From Sphingomonas faeni (GTDB lineage: Bacteria; Pseudomonadota; Alphaproteobacteria; Sphingomonadales; Sphingomonadaceae): a stretch of 64,000 nucleotides of DNA. Under the pieces are notes generated by a model that was given only the letters and a program-made list of their open reading frames with translations, was not told the DNA's origin and searched no databases. Positions 28,547 to 38,010 of the stretch are shown piece after piece. The stretch lies in NCBI RefSeq assembly GCF_023195535.1, contig NZ_JALPNF010000003.1, positions 372,001 to 436,000 of the forward strand, written 5' to 3'. Each line of letters begins with the position of its first letter. Within the stretch, counting starts at the first letter, position 1. The position numbers and the translations under genes were made by a program.

Positions 28547-29878
28547 TCAGGCGGCTTCGGCGATGCGTTCGATGCCGGTCAGGGAATTGGGGCCGGCTGC
28601 CGCGAGCGTCACCTCTACCAGGTCGCCGATCGCGTGGTTGCCGAGCAGGTGGACCGACTGCAGCCAGGGGGACTTGCCGATCAACTGGCCGGGGAGTTTG
28701 CCCGTGCGTTCGAGCAGGACGGTGCAAGTGCGGCCGACGGTGGCGGCGTTGAAGGCGTGCTGGTCGCGGTTGAGCGCGGCCTGGAGGCGTTGCAGGCGTT
28801 CGTCCATCACCGATTCCGGGACCTGTTCGACGATCGACGCCGCAGGCGTGCCGGGGCGGGGGCTGTATTTGAAGCTGTACGCCTGCGCATAGCCGACCGC
28901 GTCGACGAGGCTCAGCGTGTCCTCGAACTCGGCGTCGGTCTCGCCGGGGAAGCCGACGATGAAGTCGCCGGACAGCGCGATGTCTGGGCGGACTTCGCGG
29001 ACTCGGTCGAGCAGGCGGAGGTAGGAGTCGCGGGTGTGGCTGCGGTTCATCGCCTTCAGGACTCGGTCGCTGCCGGCCTGCACGGGGAGATGGAGGAACG
29101 GCATCAGGCTCTCGATGTCGCGGTGCGCGTCGATCAGGCCCTGCGTCATGTCGTTGGGGTGGCTGGTGGTGTAGCGGATGCGCGCGAGGCCGGGGATGCG
29201 GTCGAGGTCGCGGATCAGGTCGTGTAGGCCGCGGCCCTCTGGAGTATTGGCGTTCTCGGACCAGGCGTTGACGTTCTGGCCGAGCAGCGTGATCTCGCGC
29301 GCGCCGGCGTCGACCAGCGCCTTCGCTTCGTCGACGATGGCGGCGAACGGCCGGCTGATCTCCGCACCTCTCGTGTAGGGTACGACGCAATAGGTGCAGA
29401 ATTTGTCGCAGCCTTCCTGCACGGTCAGGAACGCCGAGGGAGCGACCTTCCGGCGGGCGGGGAGCGCGCCGAACTTCGACAGCAGCGGCATGTCGGTGTC
29501 GAGCGAGGGCGTGCCGGCGGCGGCCTTCGCGACGAGGTCGGGGAGGTTGTGATAGGCTTGCGGGCCGACGACAATGTCGACCTTGGCGCGGGTGAAGATT
29601 TCCTCGCCCTCGGCTTGGGCGACGCAGCCGGCGACGGCGATCATTGGGGTCTTGCCGGACTTTTTACGCTGGTCCTTCCGGAGGCGGCCGATGTCGGAAT
29701 AGACCTTTTCGGTGGCGCGTTCGCGGATGTGGCAGGTGTTGAGGACGACGACGTCGGCGTCGACTGCGTCTGCTTGGGTGAGGCCCTGGGCGGCCATCAG
29801 TTCGGCCATGCGCTCGCCGTCGTAGACGTTCATCTGGCAGCCGAAGGATTTTACGTGGAAGGTTTTGGGAGGGGACAT
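28547..29878 (-). CDS. miaB: tRNA-2-methylthio-N6-dimethylallyladenosine synthase MiaB
   Basis: Radical-SAM methylthiotransferase modifying A37 of tRNAs. At 443 residues the three cluster cysteines of the UPF0004 domain appear in [18 protein letters not shown] and VAGCVAQ. The radical-SAM triad is in [16 protein letters not shown], and a C-terminal TRAM domain follows (about 375-440). ATG 29878 gives [15 protein letters not shown]; the longer open frame upstream runs through repeat DNA and is rejected. Confidence 0.96.
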   Translation of the reverse strand: MSPPKTFHVKSFGCQMNVYDGERMAELMAAQGLTQADAVDADVVVLNTCHIRERATEKVYSDIGRLRKDQRKKSGKTPMIAVAGCVAQAEGEEIFTRAKVDIVVGPQAYHNLPDLVAKAAAGTPSLDTDMPLLSKFGALPARRKVAPSAFLTVQEGCDKFCTYCVVPYTRGAEISRPFAAIVDEAKALVDAGAREITLLGQNVNAWSENANTPEGRGLHDLIRDLDRIPGLARIRYTTSHPNDMTQGLIDAHRDIESLMPFLHLPVQAGSDRVLKAMNRSHTRDSYLRLLDRVREVRPDIALSGDFIVGFPGETDAEFEDTLSLVDAVGYAQAYSFKYSPRPGTPAASIVEQVPESVMDERLQRLQAALNRDQHAFNAATVGRTCTVLLERTGKLPGQLIGKSPWLQSVHLLGNHAIGDLVEVTLAAAGPNSLTGIERIAEAA

Positions 29879-29968
29879 GGGCGGGGTCGTACCAAATTTC
29901 CGCGTGTGGGGGGAGGGGGCGTTGTTAGGGCGCCCATTCGAGCATCGTTGGAGTAGCGCTGCTGGAGC

Positions 29969-30074
29969 ACCGCCCCGGCGGAGGCCGGGGTCCAATTGGA
30001 AAGGTCGCAGTAACGGAGCGCCGTCTTCCGTTAGCACCGTCCTCCAATTGGGCCCCGGCCTTCGCCGGGGTGGG
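29969..30074. repeat. Intergenic palindrome, family P1 (copy 3)
   Basis: CGCCCCGGCGGAGGCCGGGG with TCCAATTGGA faces TCCAATTGGG and CCCCGGCCTTCGCCGGGG across a loop with GCAGTAACGGAGCG. With the P1b copy that follows it fills most of the 315-base gap between the acyltransferase gene and miaB. Confidence 0.9.
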
Positions 30075-30126
30075 GTTTTGCCGGGGTAGGGTTTTGTGTT
30101 GGGGTTGGTAGGAGCTTCCCTTCCTT

Positions 30127-30180
30127 GTTCTCCCGCGAAGGCGGGAGTCCAGACTGGGCCCCCGCCTTCGCGGGGGAACA
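30127..30180. repeat. Intergenic palindrome, short subfamily P1b (copy 2)
   Basis: TTCTCCCGCGAAGGCGGGAG / CCAGACTGGG / CCCCGCCTTCGCGGGGGAA. It lies 14 bp after the acyltransferase stop and has the same layout as the copy at 20421. Confidence 0.88.
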
Positions 30181-30193
30181 CTCTTTGTTTGAG

Positions 30194-30871
30194 CTACGGC
30201 GCTTCCATGCGGCGCCTTGCTTCGGCGGCTATGGCTTTTCGGTCGCCATACTCTGCGGGGTCGAAGGGTTCGGCGAAGTGCAGCGTTGCTACGAAGCTGC
30301 CCTTTCGTTGCAATACGCGGGCGGCGTGGTGCTGGCCGGGCTCGTCGCCGACCCAGGCGAGTTCGCTCGTCGCCGTGCCATAGTCGATGCGGACGGGTTG
30401 GACTTTTACGCCCGGCGGGGGCGGGTCGAGCGCGGCCAGCAACGCGGCCTTGAAGGGGAGCAGGGTAACGCCGTCTCCGGTCGTACCTTCGGGGAAGAGG
30501 GTGACGGGCCAGTCTGCCGCCAGCGCGTCGCGGATCTGGGCGATTTGCGCGTTTACGGCCATGCGGTCGGCGCGGCTGACGAAGATTGTGCGGTTCAGCG
30601 TGCAGAGCCAGCCGACCAGCGGGGCAGCGCGGAGTTCCGATTTCGCAACGAACGCGCTGCCGGTCGCGCCGGAGAGGAGCAGGATGTCGATCCAGCTCAG
30701 GTGGTTCGAGACGAAGACGACGTCGTGTTGGAGCGGGGCGCCCTCGACGCGGGCTCGAGCGCCGACAATCCGCGCGACCAGCCCCAGGAAGCGTGGTGGC
30801 CAGGGCGACTTCCGCCCGAACAGTCGCCATGCGCCATGCAACGGCAGCGCGACGATCAGCGCAAGCAGCAA
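30194..30871 (-). CDS. Lysophospholipid acyltransferase (1-acyl-glycerol-3-phosphate acyltransferase-like)
   Basis: A membrane acyltransferase of the PlsC superfamily: hydrophobic N-terminus (LLALIVALPLHGAW), NHLSWID (the NHx4D catalytic motif) near residue 56, and FPEGTT near 125. 225 residues from TTG 30871. The frame stays open a further 14 codons up to the fur stop (RIRFGARLAA... continues the family pattern) without an ATG or GTG, so the true start may be a non-standard codon slightly upstream. Likely role is phosphatidic acid or related lipid synthesis. Confidence 0.87.
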   Translation of the reverse strand: MLLALIVALPLHGAWRLFGRKSPWPPRFLGLVARIVGARARVEGAPLQHDVVFVSNHLSWIDILLLSGATGSAFVAKSELRAAPLVGWLCTLNRTIFVSRADRMAVNAQIAQIRDALAADWPVTLFPEGTTGDGVTLLPFKAALLAALDPPPPGVKVQPVRIDYGTATSELAWVGDEPGQHHAARVLQRKGSFVATLHFAEPFDPAEYGDRKAIAAEARRRMEAP

Positions 30872-30911
30872 CGCCGCCAGCCGCGCGCCAAAGCGGATCC
30901 GGCCGATCGCG

Positions 30912-31334
30912 TCAGTCCTTGCGGGTGAGCGCGACGCCGTAGAGTTCCATGCGGTGATCGACCAGTCGGAAGCCGAGCTTCTCCGCGATCGCCTTCTGCA
31001 ACTGCTCGAGTTCGGGATCGACGAATTCGATCACCTTGCCGCTCTCGACGTCGATCAGGTGATCGTGATGCGCTTCGGGCGCGGGCTCGTAGCGCGCACG
31101 ACCGTCGCCGAAATCATGGCGGTCGAGGATGCCGGCTTCCTCGAATAGCCGGACCGTGCGGTACACCGTCGCGATCGAGATGCCGGGGTCGATCTGCGAT
31201 GCGCGCTCATAGACCTTCTCGACGTCGGGATGGTCATCCGCCTCGGACAACACGCGCGCGATGACGCGGCGCTGCTCGGTGATGCGCAGGCCTTTCTCGT
31301 TGCAGAGTGCTTCCAGATCGATCTTGCGCGGCAT
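30912..31334 (-). CDS. fur: Fur-family transcriptional regulator
   Basis: A 140-residue metalloregulator. The winged-helix DNA-binding domain covers residues 1-85 (GLRITEQRRVIARVL, SIATVYRTVRLFEEAGI). The dimerisation domain has HHDHLIDVESGKVIEF. There is no cysteine pair, so the structural CxxC zinc site of many Fur proteins is missing, as in several alphaproteobacterial Fur/Mur proteins; the metal sensed (iron or manganese) cannot be decided. It sits between rimI and the acyltransferase gene. Confidence 0.93.
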   Translation of the reverse strand: MPRKIDLEALCNEKGLRITEQRRVIARVLSEADDHPDVEKVYERASQIDPGISIATVYRTVRLFEEAGILDRHDFGDGRARYEPAPEAHHDHLIDVESGKVIEFVDPELEQLQKAIAEKLGFRLVDHRMELYGVALTRKD

Positions 31335-31376
31335 GTGTCATTCCCTCGTTGCACCCCATGTAGGACGTTCGCGCTG

Positions 31377-31402
31377 TTGCGAAAAGGGATAGTGACTCGC
31401 AA
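31377..31402. promoter_or_regulatory. Inverted repeat upstream of fur, possible operator
   Basis: TTGCGA and TCGCAA are exact reverse complements 14 bases apart, beginning 43 bp upstream of the fur start codon and ending 7 bp before the rimI stop. This resembles palindromic sites for Fur-type regulators and could mediate autoregulation; the spacing is unusual and the case is weak. Confidence 0.35.
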
Positions 31403-31408
31403 TAAGCC

Positions 31409-31897
31409 TTAACCGGTGATAACTCGCGAATATGTGTGGGCGTCATACGCGACGCCGGTCTTGCCGCGGTAATAGGCACGACGTTCGCCGACCTTGGTGA
31501 AGCCGTGCGCGCCGTACATCTTGACGGCCTCGTTGCCCGCACGGACTTCGAGGTGGAGTTTCGCGATGGCGCCGACCGAGCATTCGGCGATCGCCGCACG
31601 GATCAGCGCGGTGCCGACGCCGCGGCGACGATAGTCGGGGGCCACCGCGATCAGCAGCAGCTCGGCTTCGTCGGCGACGGTGCGGGTCATGGTGAAACCC
31701 GCCGGGAACTCGTCGACGAACGCAAGCGTGAGGTGGACGCCGGTGAGCGCGAGCACGCCAAGGCATTGGCTGCGCGTCCACGCCTCGCCGTAGCGCGGGT
31801 CGAACGCCTCGGTCATCAGCGCGTCGACGATCGCGAGATCGCGGGCGTCGCCGGTGCGGAGCGAGACCGCGCGGGTCGCGACTTGGCGGGTGGCCAT
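31409..31897 (-). CDS. rimI: Ribosomal protein S18-alanine N-acetyltransferase-like GNAT enzyme RimI
   Basis: A 162-residue GNAT acetyltransferase. The acetyl-CoA loop is at VAPDYRRRGVGTALIRAAI, preceded by DEAELLLIA, and the C-terminal NEAVKMYGAHGFTKVGERRAYY part is typical of RimI. Its ATG overlaps the tsaB stop by one base (TAATG). The tsaB-rimI pairing supports the assignment over a generic GNAT. Confidence 0.9.
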   Translation of the reverse strand: MATRQVATRAVSLRTGDARDLAIVDALMTEAFDPRYGEAWTRSQCLGVLALTGVHLTLAFVDEFPAGFTMTRTVADEAELLLIAVAPDYRRRGVGTALIRAAIAECSVGAIAKLHLEVRAGNEAVKMYGAHGFTKVGERRAYYRGKTGVAYDAHTYSRVITG

Positions 31898-32514
31898 TAT
31901 TTCGGGACCGAGGGCTTGGCGTCGGGGGCGCGGCCGTAGATCGGGCTTGGAGCGAGTGCACTCAGCGTCTCGGGGAGCAGGATCGCGGAGGCTGCGTCGG
32001 GGAGCGCCTCGGTCAGGTCGATCGTGTCGTCGAGCGCGGCGAGCCAGCGGACGCCGTTGCCGACTGCGCGCCGTCCTGTCAGCGCGGCGAGCGCGGCGGC
32101 GGGCTTCAGCGATACCATGTCGGATCGCGGCGACAGATCGGTGGCGAAGGCTTGCATGAAGACTTCGCCATGGCCCCCTTCCATCACGACCGCAATATCG
32201 TCGGTTAAGCGGTCGGCGAAAGCGGCGGCGGCGACGAGGGGGAGGGAGGAGAAACCGGCGATCTTCGCACCCCAGCCGAGCGCAAGCCCGCGGGCGGCGG
32301 CGATACCGACGCGGACGCCGGTGAAGCTGCCAGGGCCGCAGTCGACGATGATGCGGTCGGCGCGACCACCGTTGGGGAGCTCGGCGATCATCGGGATAAG
32401 GCGCTCGGCATGGCCGCGGCCGACGACGTCGTGCGCGCGGGCGATGACGGCGCCGGACTCGAGGAGGGCGACCGAGCAGGCTGTGGTGGATGTTTCGATG
32501 ACTAAGGTGCGCAT
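31897..32514 (-). CDS. tsaB: tRNA threonylcarbamoyladenosine biosynthesis protein TsaB
   Basis: Scaffold partner of TsaD in making t6A37 of tRNA. 205 residues, ASKHA-like fold: LVIETSTTACSVALL at the start, GRGHAERLIPMI, and VDCGPGSFTGVRVGIAAARGLA, the family signature. ATG 32514 is the first family-like start; the longer open frame includes repeat DNA. Coupled to rimI. Confidence 0.95.
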   Translation of the reverse strand: MRTLVIETSTTACSVALLESGAVIARAHDVVGRGHAERLIPMIAELPNGGRADRIIVDCGPGSFTGVRVGIAAARGLALGWGAKIAGFSSLPLVAAAAFADRLTDDIAVVMEGGHGEVFMQAFATDLSPRSDMVSLKPAAALAALTGRRAVGNGVRWLAALDDTIDLTEALPDAASAILLPETLSALAPSPIYGRAPDAKPSVPK

Positions 32515-32539
32515 TGTGTATTCCGTCACATCCCAACGT

Positions 32540-32625
32540 CCGTCACCCCAGCGAACGCTGGGGTCTCCCGGTTGGCGAAGGCCGTGGCCAGAACCGGGAT
32601 ACCCCAGCTTTCGCTGGGGTGACGG
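32540..32625. repeat. Intergenic palindrome, family P2 (copy 3)
   Basis: CGTCACCCCAGCGAACGCTG with GGGTCTCCCGGTT faces GAACCGGGATACCCC and AGCTTTCGCTGGGGTGACG. It lies between the rutE-like gene and tsaB, both minus strand. Confidence 0.9.
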
Positions 32626-32654
32626 TATTTGGCTAGCGCAGTCGGCTAGCGCGT

Positions 32655-33248
32655 TCAGGCTATCGTGTTGAACTTCGCGAAGTCGGGACGCGGCGAGCGG
32701 GCGTAGATCGTCGCGGGATCGCCGTGGCCGAGCGTCGAGATGAAATTCGTCCGCACCGCCGGCGTGTCGTGAAAGAACGCCGCGTCGACCTTGCCCGCGT
32801 CGAAGCCCGACATCGGCCCGGTATCGAGTCCGAGCATCCGCGCGGCGATGATGAAATACGCACCCTGCAACGACGAGTTGCGAAACGCCGAGGCCTCGCG
32901 CAGTTCGGCGTTGCCGTCGAACCACGACTTCGCATCGGCGTGCGGGAACAACTCGGGGAGGTGTTCGTGGAAATTGGTGTCCATGCCAATGATCACCGAG
33001 ACGGGGGCGTTCAGGATCTTCGGCTTGTTCTGCGCGCTGCACGCATCGGCAAGCTTCTGTTTCGATTCGTCGCTGACGCACCAGATCAGGCGCGCTGGCA
33101 GCTGGTTGGCGGAGGTCGGGCCCCACTTCATCAGGTCCCAGATCGCGTGCAATTCGCTCTCGGCGACGGGCTCGTCGGTGTAGCCGTTATAGGTGCGTGC
33201 GTCGCGGAAGACGGTGTCGAGAACGCTATCGTCGAGTTTCTGGCGCAT
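32655..33248 (-). CDS. Nitroreductase-family malonic semialdehyde reductase (RutE/HadB type)
   Basis: A 197-residue FMN-dependent reductase. Typical elements are DARTYNGYTDEPVAESEL, MKWGPTSANQLPARLIWC, and RMLGLDTGPMSGFD followed by LGHGDP. RutE works in pyrimidine degradation in some bacteria, but no other rut gene is present, so the substrate is open. Its ATG overlaps the nfu stop by one base (TGATG), so it is coupled to the Fe-S carrier gene. Confidence 0.88.
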   Translation of the reverse strand: MRQKLDDSVLDTVFRDARTYNGYTDEPVAESELHAIWDLMKWGPTSANQLPARLIWCVSDESKQKLADACSAQNKPKILNAPVSVIIGMDTNFHEHLPELFPHADAKSWFDGNAELREASAFRNSSLQGAYFIIAARMLGLDTGPMSGFDAGKVDAAFFHDTPAVRTNFISTLGHGDPATIYARSPRPDFAKFNTIA

Positions 33249-33829
33249 CAGACGGCTCGCACTTCGGTGACTTCGGGGACGTAGTATTTGAGGAGCTGCT
33301 CGATGCCGTTCTTAAGCGTCGCGCTCGACGACGGGCAGCCGGCGCAGGCACCCTGGAGCTGGAGGAACACCTTGCCCTTGTCGAAGCCGCGATAGACGAT
33401 GTCGCCACCGTCGTTCGCCACCGCCGGGCGGACGCGCGTGTCGATCAGTTCGCGGATCTGCGCGACGATTTCGGCATCGGCCGGGTCGTCCGACAGAGCG
33501 GGCTCGTCGGACGGGACCGAGAAACCGGCGCGTGCAGGCTTGAACAGCGGCATCGCGGCGGAGAAATGATCGAGCAGGATCGCGAGCACGTCGGGCTTCA
33601 GGTCCGACCAGGCGACGCCCGGCGCGGCGGTCACCGACACGAAATCGCGGCCGAAGAACACGCCGGTCACGTCGCCGAGATTGAAGATCGCCTCGGCCAG
33701 CGGACTGGTCTCGGCCTCCTCGGGGGTGGCGAAGTCGCGCGTGCCGGCGTCCATGACGGCGCGTCCCGGCAGGAACTTCAACGTCGAGGGGTTCGGGGTT
33801 GATTCCGTTTCGATGAGCATGCACCGCAT
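33248..33829 (-). CDS. NifU-family iron-sulfur scaffold/carrier protein (Nfu)
   Basis: A 193-residue protein with the N-terminal Nfu domain (ESTPNPSTLKFLPG near residues 8-22) and a C-terminal NifU domain containing the cluster-binding CAGCP, preceded by IVYRGFDKGKVFLQLQGA. It transfers Fe-S clusters in the cytosol. The first ATG is 33829; ATG 33820 (MLIETEST) is an equally likely start, as neither has a strong ribosome-binding site. First gene of a minus-strand cluster leading to tsaB. Confidence 0.92.
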   Translation of the reverse strand: MRCMLIETESTPNPSTLKFLPGRAVMDAGTRDFATPEEAETSPLAEAIFNLGDVTGVFFGRDFVSVTAAPGVAWSDLKPDVLAILLDHFSAAMPLFKPARAGFSVPSDEPALSDDPADAEIVAQIRELIDTRVRPAVANDGGDIVYRGFDKGKVFLQLQGACAGCPSSSATLKNGIEQLLKYYVPEVTEVRAV

Positions 33830-33940
33830 GTGGCCCGACGAGCGCGGTGGATCAAGCGCGGAACGGGAAACGGTTTCTTTCGGGGGGTGAGGGGCGGGGG
33901 GCTTAACTTAGAGAAGATCCGAACGTCCTCACCACTAAAG

Positions 33941-34026
33941 TCCGTCACCCCAGCGAAAGCTGGGGTCTCCCGCTGGGACGCGGGTGGCCCGAACCGGGAT
34001 ACCCCAGCTTTCGCTGGGGTGACGGA
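33941..34026. repeat. Intergenic palindrome, family P2 (copy 4)
   Basis: CCGTCACCCCAGCGAAAGCT with GGGGTCTCCCG faces CCGGGATACCCC and AGCTTTCGCTGGGGTGACGG. The loop differs from copy 3 although both share the TACCCCAGCTTTCGC arm almost exactly. Confidence 0.9.
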
Positions 34027-34069
34027 CTTGGCTATGGCGACTGATTATTGGATCATTGATTGGATAAAC

Positions 34070-34951
34070 TCAGACGTCCATCGCCTTCACCGCGGCGTTC
34101 CAGCTGCCGATGTTGCGGACCGCGTCCTGGACGAAGGCGGAGCGGCGGACGATGCCGAGGAACAGGTCGGCGATCCACTTGCCGGGGTTGCGCAGGGGGC
34201 GTTCGAACTGGATCAGCAGGACGACTCGCGTGCCGTTCGTGTCGTTCCACACCTCATGGTTGTAGGTGTCGTCGAACACCAAGGTCTCGCCTTCGGCCCA
34301 GCGCACGACGCGGTCGTGGACGCGCATCCGGACGTCGCCGTCGCGCGGCACGATCAGGCCGAGGTGGCAGGTGATGAGCCCCTTGGTCACGCCGCGATGC
34401 TCGGGGATGTGCGTGCCGGGCGCGAGGATCGAGAAGAACGCGCTGTTGAGACCAGGGATGCGCGCGACTGCCGCCGCCGTATGAGGGCAGCGGGCGAGGC
34501 TCTCCTCGATCGGATAGCCGTAGCCGTAGAGGAAGAACGATCGCCATTTGTCGACCTCGGCGATCGAGCGATGATCGGGCGAGATCGTCGCGAGGCTGGG
34601 CGACGCCTCGCCTTTGAGCGCGACATGTACGGCCTCGTCGCGGATCGCGGCCCAGTTCTCGCGCAGCACCGCGGTCCAGGCGAAATCGCGGACGTCGAGC
34701 ACCGGATCGTTCGCGACCAGCGAGGACGAGGCGATCATCCGGTCGAATACGCCGCGTAAATGCTTGCCGATGCGGATGATCAAAGGGCGGTTGGCTTCGG
34801 CGACCATCGGCGCGCCGGGCCTGGGTGCGCCGGAGATGACGTTCAGATCGGGCACGCGCGCGAGATCAGGCATGCGGGTGCTGCGGCGTACGGCCGGCTC
34901 GCCCGAATCTCGCCACAATGAAGACTGCCCCAGTTCCGCTTCGACCGTCAT
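34070..34951 (-). CDS. Aspartyl/asparaginyl beta-hydroxylase-family protein
   Basis: A 293-residue Fe(II)/2-oxoglutarate-type dioxygenase. The metal/cosubstrate region is APGTHIPEHRGVT, CHLGLIVPRD, FDDTYNHEVWNDT and GTRVVLLIQFERP, giving two His and an Arg in the expected order. Known relatives hydroxylate protein Asp/Asn or lipid A acyl chains (LpxO-like). ATG 34951, with AGGATAGAG upstream, is preferred to the longer frame starting 35053. The C-terminal hydrophobic patch (IADLFLGIV) could contact membrane. Substrate unknown. Confidence 0.88.
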   Translation of the reverse strand: MTVEAELGQSSLWRDSGEPAVRRSTRMPDLARVPDLNVISGAPRPGAPMVAEANRPLIIRIGKHLRGVFDRMIASSSLVANDPVLDVRDFAWTAVLRENWAAIRDEAVHVALKGEASPSLATISPDHRSIAEVDKWRSFFLYGYGYPIEESLARCPHTAAAVARIPGLNSAFFSILAPGTHIPEHRGVTKGLITCHLGLIVPRDGDVRMRVHDRVVRWAEGETLVFDDTYNHEVWNDTNGTRVVLLIQFERPLRNPGKWIADLFLGIVRRSAFVQDAVRNIGSWNAAVKAMDV

Positions 34952-35098
34952 CTCTATCCTGCATCCCGACGCGTCACGGCGCCGATCCCTTTGTTTGAAC
35001 ACGATATACCGCGGGTGTTGGACGAAATGATGGCAGCCGCGACCCCCACCCATGGTGCGACGCTGGCGATGCGCGCGCGGGGACGCTAGAGATGCGCC

Positions 35099-38005
35099 AT
35101 GGTATCCTTATCGCGCCTGTATCGCGCTCCCGTCCTGCTACCCGTCCTGCTCGGCCTCGCTATCCCGGCGAGCGGCCAGATGGCAAGTCAGCAGGCCGCC
35201 TCCACACCCGCTAAAGAAGCGCCGACGCTGCCCGAGCTGACCGGGATCGATACGACCGCGTGGCTCTACAAGGGCAGCGACCTCACGCGGGACCCGGAGT
35301 GGAAGTTCGGGACGCTGCCCAATGGCATGCGGTTCGCGGTGCGCAAGAACGGCGTGCCGCCGGGCCAGGTCTCGGTACGCGTGCGGATCGATGCGGGCTC
35401 GCTGAACGAAACCGACAGCGAACGCGGCTTTGCGCATTTCATCGAGCATCTCTCGTTCCGCGGGTCCGAATATGTGCCGGACGGCGAGGCGAAGCGCGTG
35501 TGGCAGCGGTTCGGGGCGACCTTCGGGTCGGATACCAACGCACAGACCACGCCGACCTCGACGACGTTCAAGCTCGATCTTCCCTCGGCCACGCAGGCGG
35601 GGCTCGACGAGAGCCTGAAGATCATGGCCGGCATGATGGAAAAGCCGACGATCACCGACGCGTCGGTCGCCGCCGAGCGCCCGATCGTGCTGGCCGAACA
35701 GCGCGAGCAGCCGGGGCCGCAGGTGCGGTTCGGCGATGCGATCCGCGCGACGTTCTTCGCCGGACAGCCGCTCGCGGATCGCTCGCCGATCGGCAACATC
35801 AACACGCTGGAGGCCGCCACCGGCGCCACGGTAAAGGCGTTTCACGATCGCTGGTATCGGCCGGAGAACACCGTCGTCATCATCTCGGGCGACATGGATC
35901 CGGCGCTGTTCGGGCGGTTGATCGTCAAGAACTTTGCCGACTGGAAGCGCACCGACCCGGTCGTGCCCGCGCCCGATTTCGGCAAGCCTGACCCGAAGGC
36001 GCCGGTCTCCGCGACGGTCGCCGAGCCTGCGATTCCGGCAGTGGTCACGCTCGGCGTGGTCCGTCCGTGGGAGTATAAGGACGACACCGCGATCATGAAC
36101 CAGAAGCGGCTGGTCGACGTGCTGGCCACCCGGCTGATCAGCCGGCGTCTGGAAACGCGGGCGCGTGCGGGCGGGAGTTTCCTTCAGGCGAGCGTGTCGA
36201 TCGACGACGTGTCGCGCTCGGCGAACCTGACCAGCGTCAACATCGTGCCGATCGGCACGGACTGGGAAGCGGCGTTGAAGGACGTGCGCGCGGTGATCGC
36301 CGACGCGCAGACCAACCCGCCGAGCCAGGCCGAGGTCGACCGCGAATATGCCGATTTCGACACGATCATGCGGACCAGCGTCGAGACCGCGAAGGTCGAG
36401 GCCGGCTCGAAGCAGGCCGACGACATGGTCGGCGCGCTCGACATCCGCGAGACGGTGGCGGGGCCCGAGACGTCCTACAAGATTTTGCAGGACGCCAAGG
36501 CGAAGGGGATGTTCACGCCCGCCACGCTGCTCGCCTCGAGCAAGGCGATCTTCGAGGGCACCGCGACGCGGGCGCTCGTGAATACGCAGACGCCCGATGC
36601 CGGTGCTGCGAACAAGCTGGCGACCGCGTTGAAGGCGGACGTCTCGGGGCTTGCGGGCAAGCGTCGCGCGCAGGCGTCGGTCGATTTCTCGAACCTGCCG
36701 TCGCTCGGCAAGCCGGGGACGGTCGCGAGCCGCGAAAAGATCACCGCGTTCGACATGGAGCAGGTGAATTTCGCGAACGGGACGCGCGTGCTGCTGTTCC
36801 CCAACGCGGGCGAGACCGGGCGCGTTTACGTGCGCGTGCGGTTCGGTGGCGGCTATACCGCGATCCCGTCGAACCGGCCGACGCCGGCCTGGGCGGGCGA
36901 TCTCGCGCTGGTTGCGGGCGGCATCGGCAAGCTCGACCAGGGCGATCTCGACCAGTTGACCGCGGGGCGGCGGATCGGCCTCGACTTCGGGATCGACGAC
37001 GACGCGTTCACGCTCGGCGCGATCACCTCGCCGGCGGATTATTCGGATCAGTTGCGGCTGATGGCGGCCAAGCTCGCCTTCCCGGCCTGGGATCCGGCGC
37101 CGGTGGCGCGTGCGCGAGTGGCGGCGCTGGCCGGGTTTGCGGGGTATGATTCGTCGCCCGATGGCGTGTTGTCGCGCGATCTCGAAGGTCTGTTGCGGGC
37201 CGGTGATCCGCGCTGGGGGACGCCGTCGAAGGAGACCGTCGAGGCGCTCAACGCGAAGGACTTCCGTGCGTTCTGGGAGCCGATCCTGAAGACCGGACCG
37301 ATCGAAGTCTCGATCTTCGGCGACGTGAAGGCGGACGAGGCGATTGCCGCAGTCGCCAAGTCGTTCGGGGCGATGAAGCCGCGGACGGCGGTGTCTACGG
37401 TCGGTGCTCCGGTCGGTTTTCCGGCGCATAATACGACGCCGGTGATGCGTGCGCATACCGGCCCGGAGAACCAGGCGGCGGCGGTGATCGCCTGGCCGAC
37501 CGGCGGTGGGATCGACAACATCGTCGAGGCGCGGCGCCTGGACGTGCTGGCGCAAGTGTTCAGCGATCGTCTGTTCGAGCGGCTGCGGCAGGCGGCAGGG
37601 GCGAGCTACAGCCCGAACGTGTCGAGCCAGTGGCCGGTCGGGATGAACACCGGCGGCCGCATGGTCGCGATCGGGCAGGTCGCGCCGGAGAAGGTGTCGT
37701 TCTTCTTCCAGATCGCGCGGCAGATCGCGGCCGAGCTGGTGTCGACGCCAATCGCCGCGGACGAGTTGGACCGGATCAAGAAGCCGATGGGGCAGTATAT
37801 CCTGCGCGCCTCGACCGGGAACCAGTTCTGGTTGCAGCAGCTGGGGGGCGCGACGTTCGACCCGCGGCGGATCGCGGCGACGCAGCGGATCGCTTCGGAT
37901 CTGGTCGCGACGACGCCCGTGGAGTTGCAGGCGACGGCGGCGAAGTATCTGCGGCCGGAAAAGGACTGGACGATGGCGGTCGTGCCGGACGCGGCGAAGA
38001 AGTGA
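35099..38005 (+). CDS. Periplasmic M16-family zinc peptidase (pitrilysin-like)
   Basis: A 968-residue protein with a signal peptide (VLLPVLLGLAIPASGQ) and two pitrilysin-type halves. The inverted zinc motif HFIEH (HxxEH) is near residue 118 in FAHFIEHLSF, with a downstream acidic zinc ligand expected about 75 residues later (AAERPIVLAEQRE). The C-terminal half, after about 530, lacks the motif, as usual for the inactive partner half. It probably degrades peptides in the periplasm. It stands alone on its strand. Confidence 0.92.
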   Translation: MVSLSRLYRAPVLLPVLLGLAIPASGQMASQQAASTPAKEAPTLPELTGIDTTAWLYKGSDLTRDPEWKFGTLPNGMRFAVRKNGVPPGQVSVRVRIDAGSLNETDSERGFAHFIEHLSFRGSEYVPDGEAKRVWQRFGATFGSDTNAQTTPTSTTFKLDLPSATQAGLDESLKIMAGMMEKPTITDASVAAERPIVLAEQREQPGPQVRFGDAIRATFFAGQPLADRSPIGNINTLEAATGATVKAFHDRWYRPENTVVIISGDMDPALFGRLIVKNFADWKRTDPVVPAPDFGKPDPKAPVSATVAEPAIPAVVTLGVVRPWEYKDDTAIMNQKRLVDVLATRLISRRLETRARAGGSFLQASVSIDDVSRSANLTSVNIVPIGTDWEAALKDVRAVIADAQTNPPSQAEVDREYADFDTIMRTSVETAKVEAGSKQADDMVGALDIRETVAGPETSYKILQDAKAKGMFTPATLLASSKAIFEGTATRALVNTQTPDAGAANKLATALKADVSGLAGKRRAQASVDFSNLPSLGKPGTVASREKITAFDMEQVNFANGTRVLLFPNAGETGRVYVRVRFGGGYTAIPSNRPTPAWAGDLALVAGGIGKLDQGDLDQLTAGRRIGLDFGIDDDAFTLGAITSPADYSDQLRLMAAKLAFPAWDPAPVARARVAALAGFAGYDSSPDGVLSRDLEGLLRAGDPRWGTPSKETVEALNAKDFRAFWEPILKTGPIEVSIFGDVKADEAIAAVAKSFGAMKPRTAVSTVGAPVGFPAHNTTPVMRAHTGPENQAAAVIAWPTGGGIDNIVEARRLDVLAQVFSDRLFERLRQAAGASYSPNVSSQWPVGMNTGGRMVAIGQVAPEKVSFFFQIARQIAAELVSTPIAADELDRIKKPMGQYILRASTGNQFWLQQLGGATFDPRRIAATQRIASDLVATTPVELQATAAKYLRPEKDWTMAVVPDAAKK

Positions 38006-38010
38006 GGTTT

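Noticed and set aside
35138..37555. An 805-codon open frame on the minus strand
   Set aside because: It lies exactly opposite the M16 peptidase gene. Its translation is Arg/His/Pro-rich with no domain pattern. In GC-rich genes the antisense frame often lacks stops.
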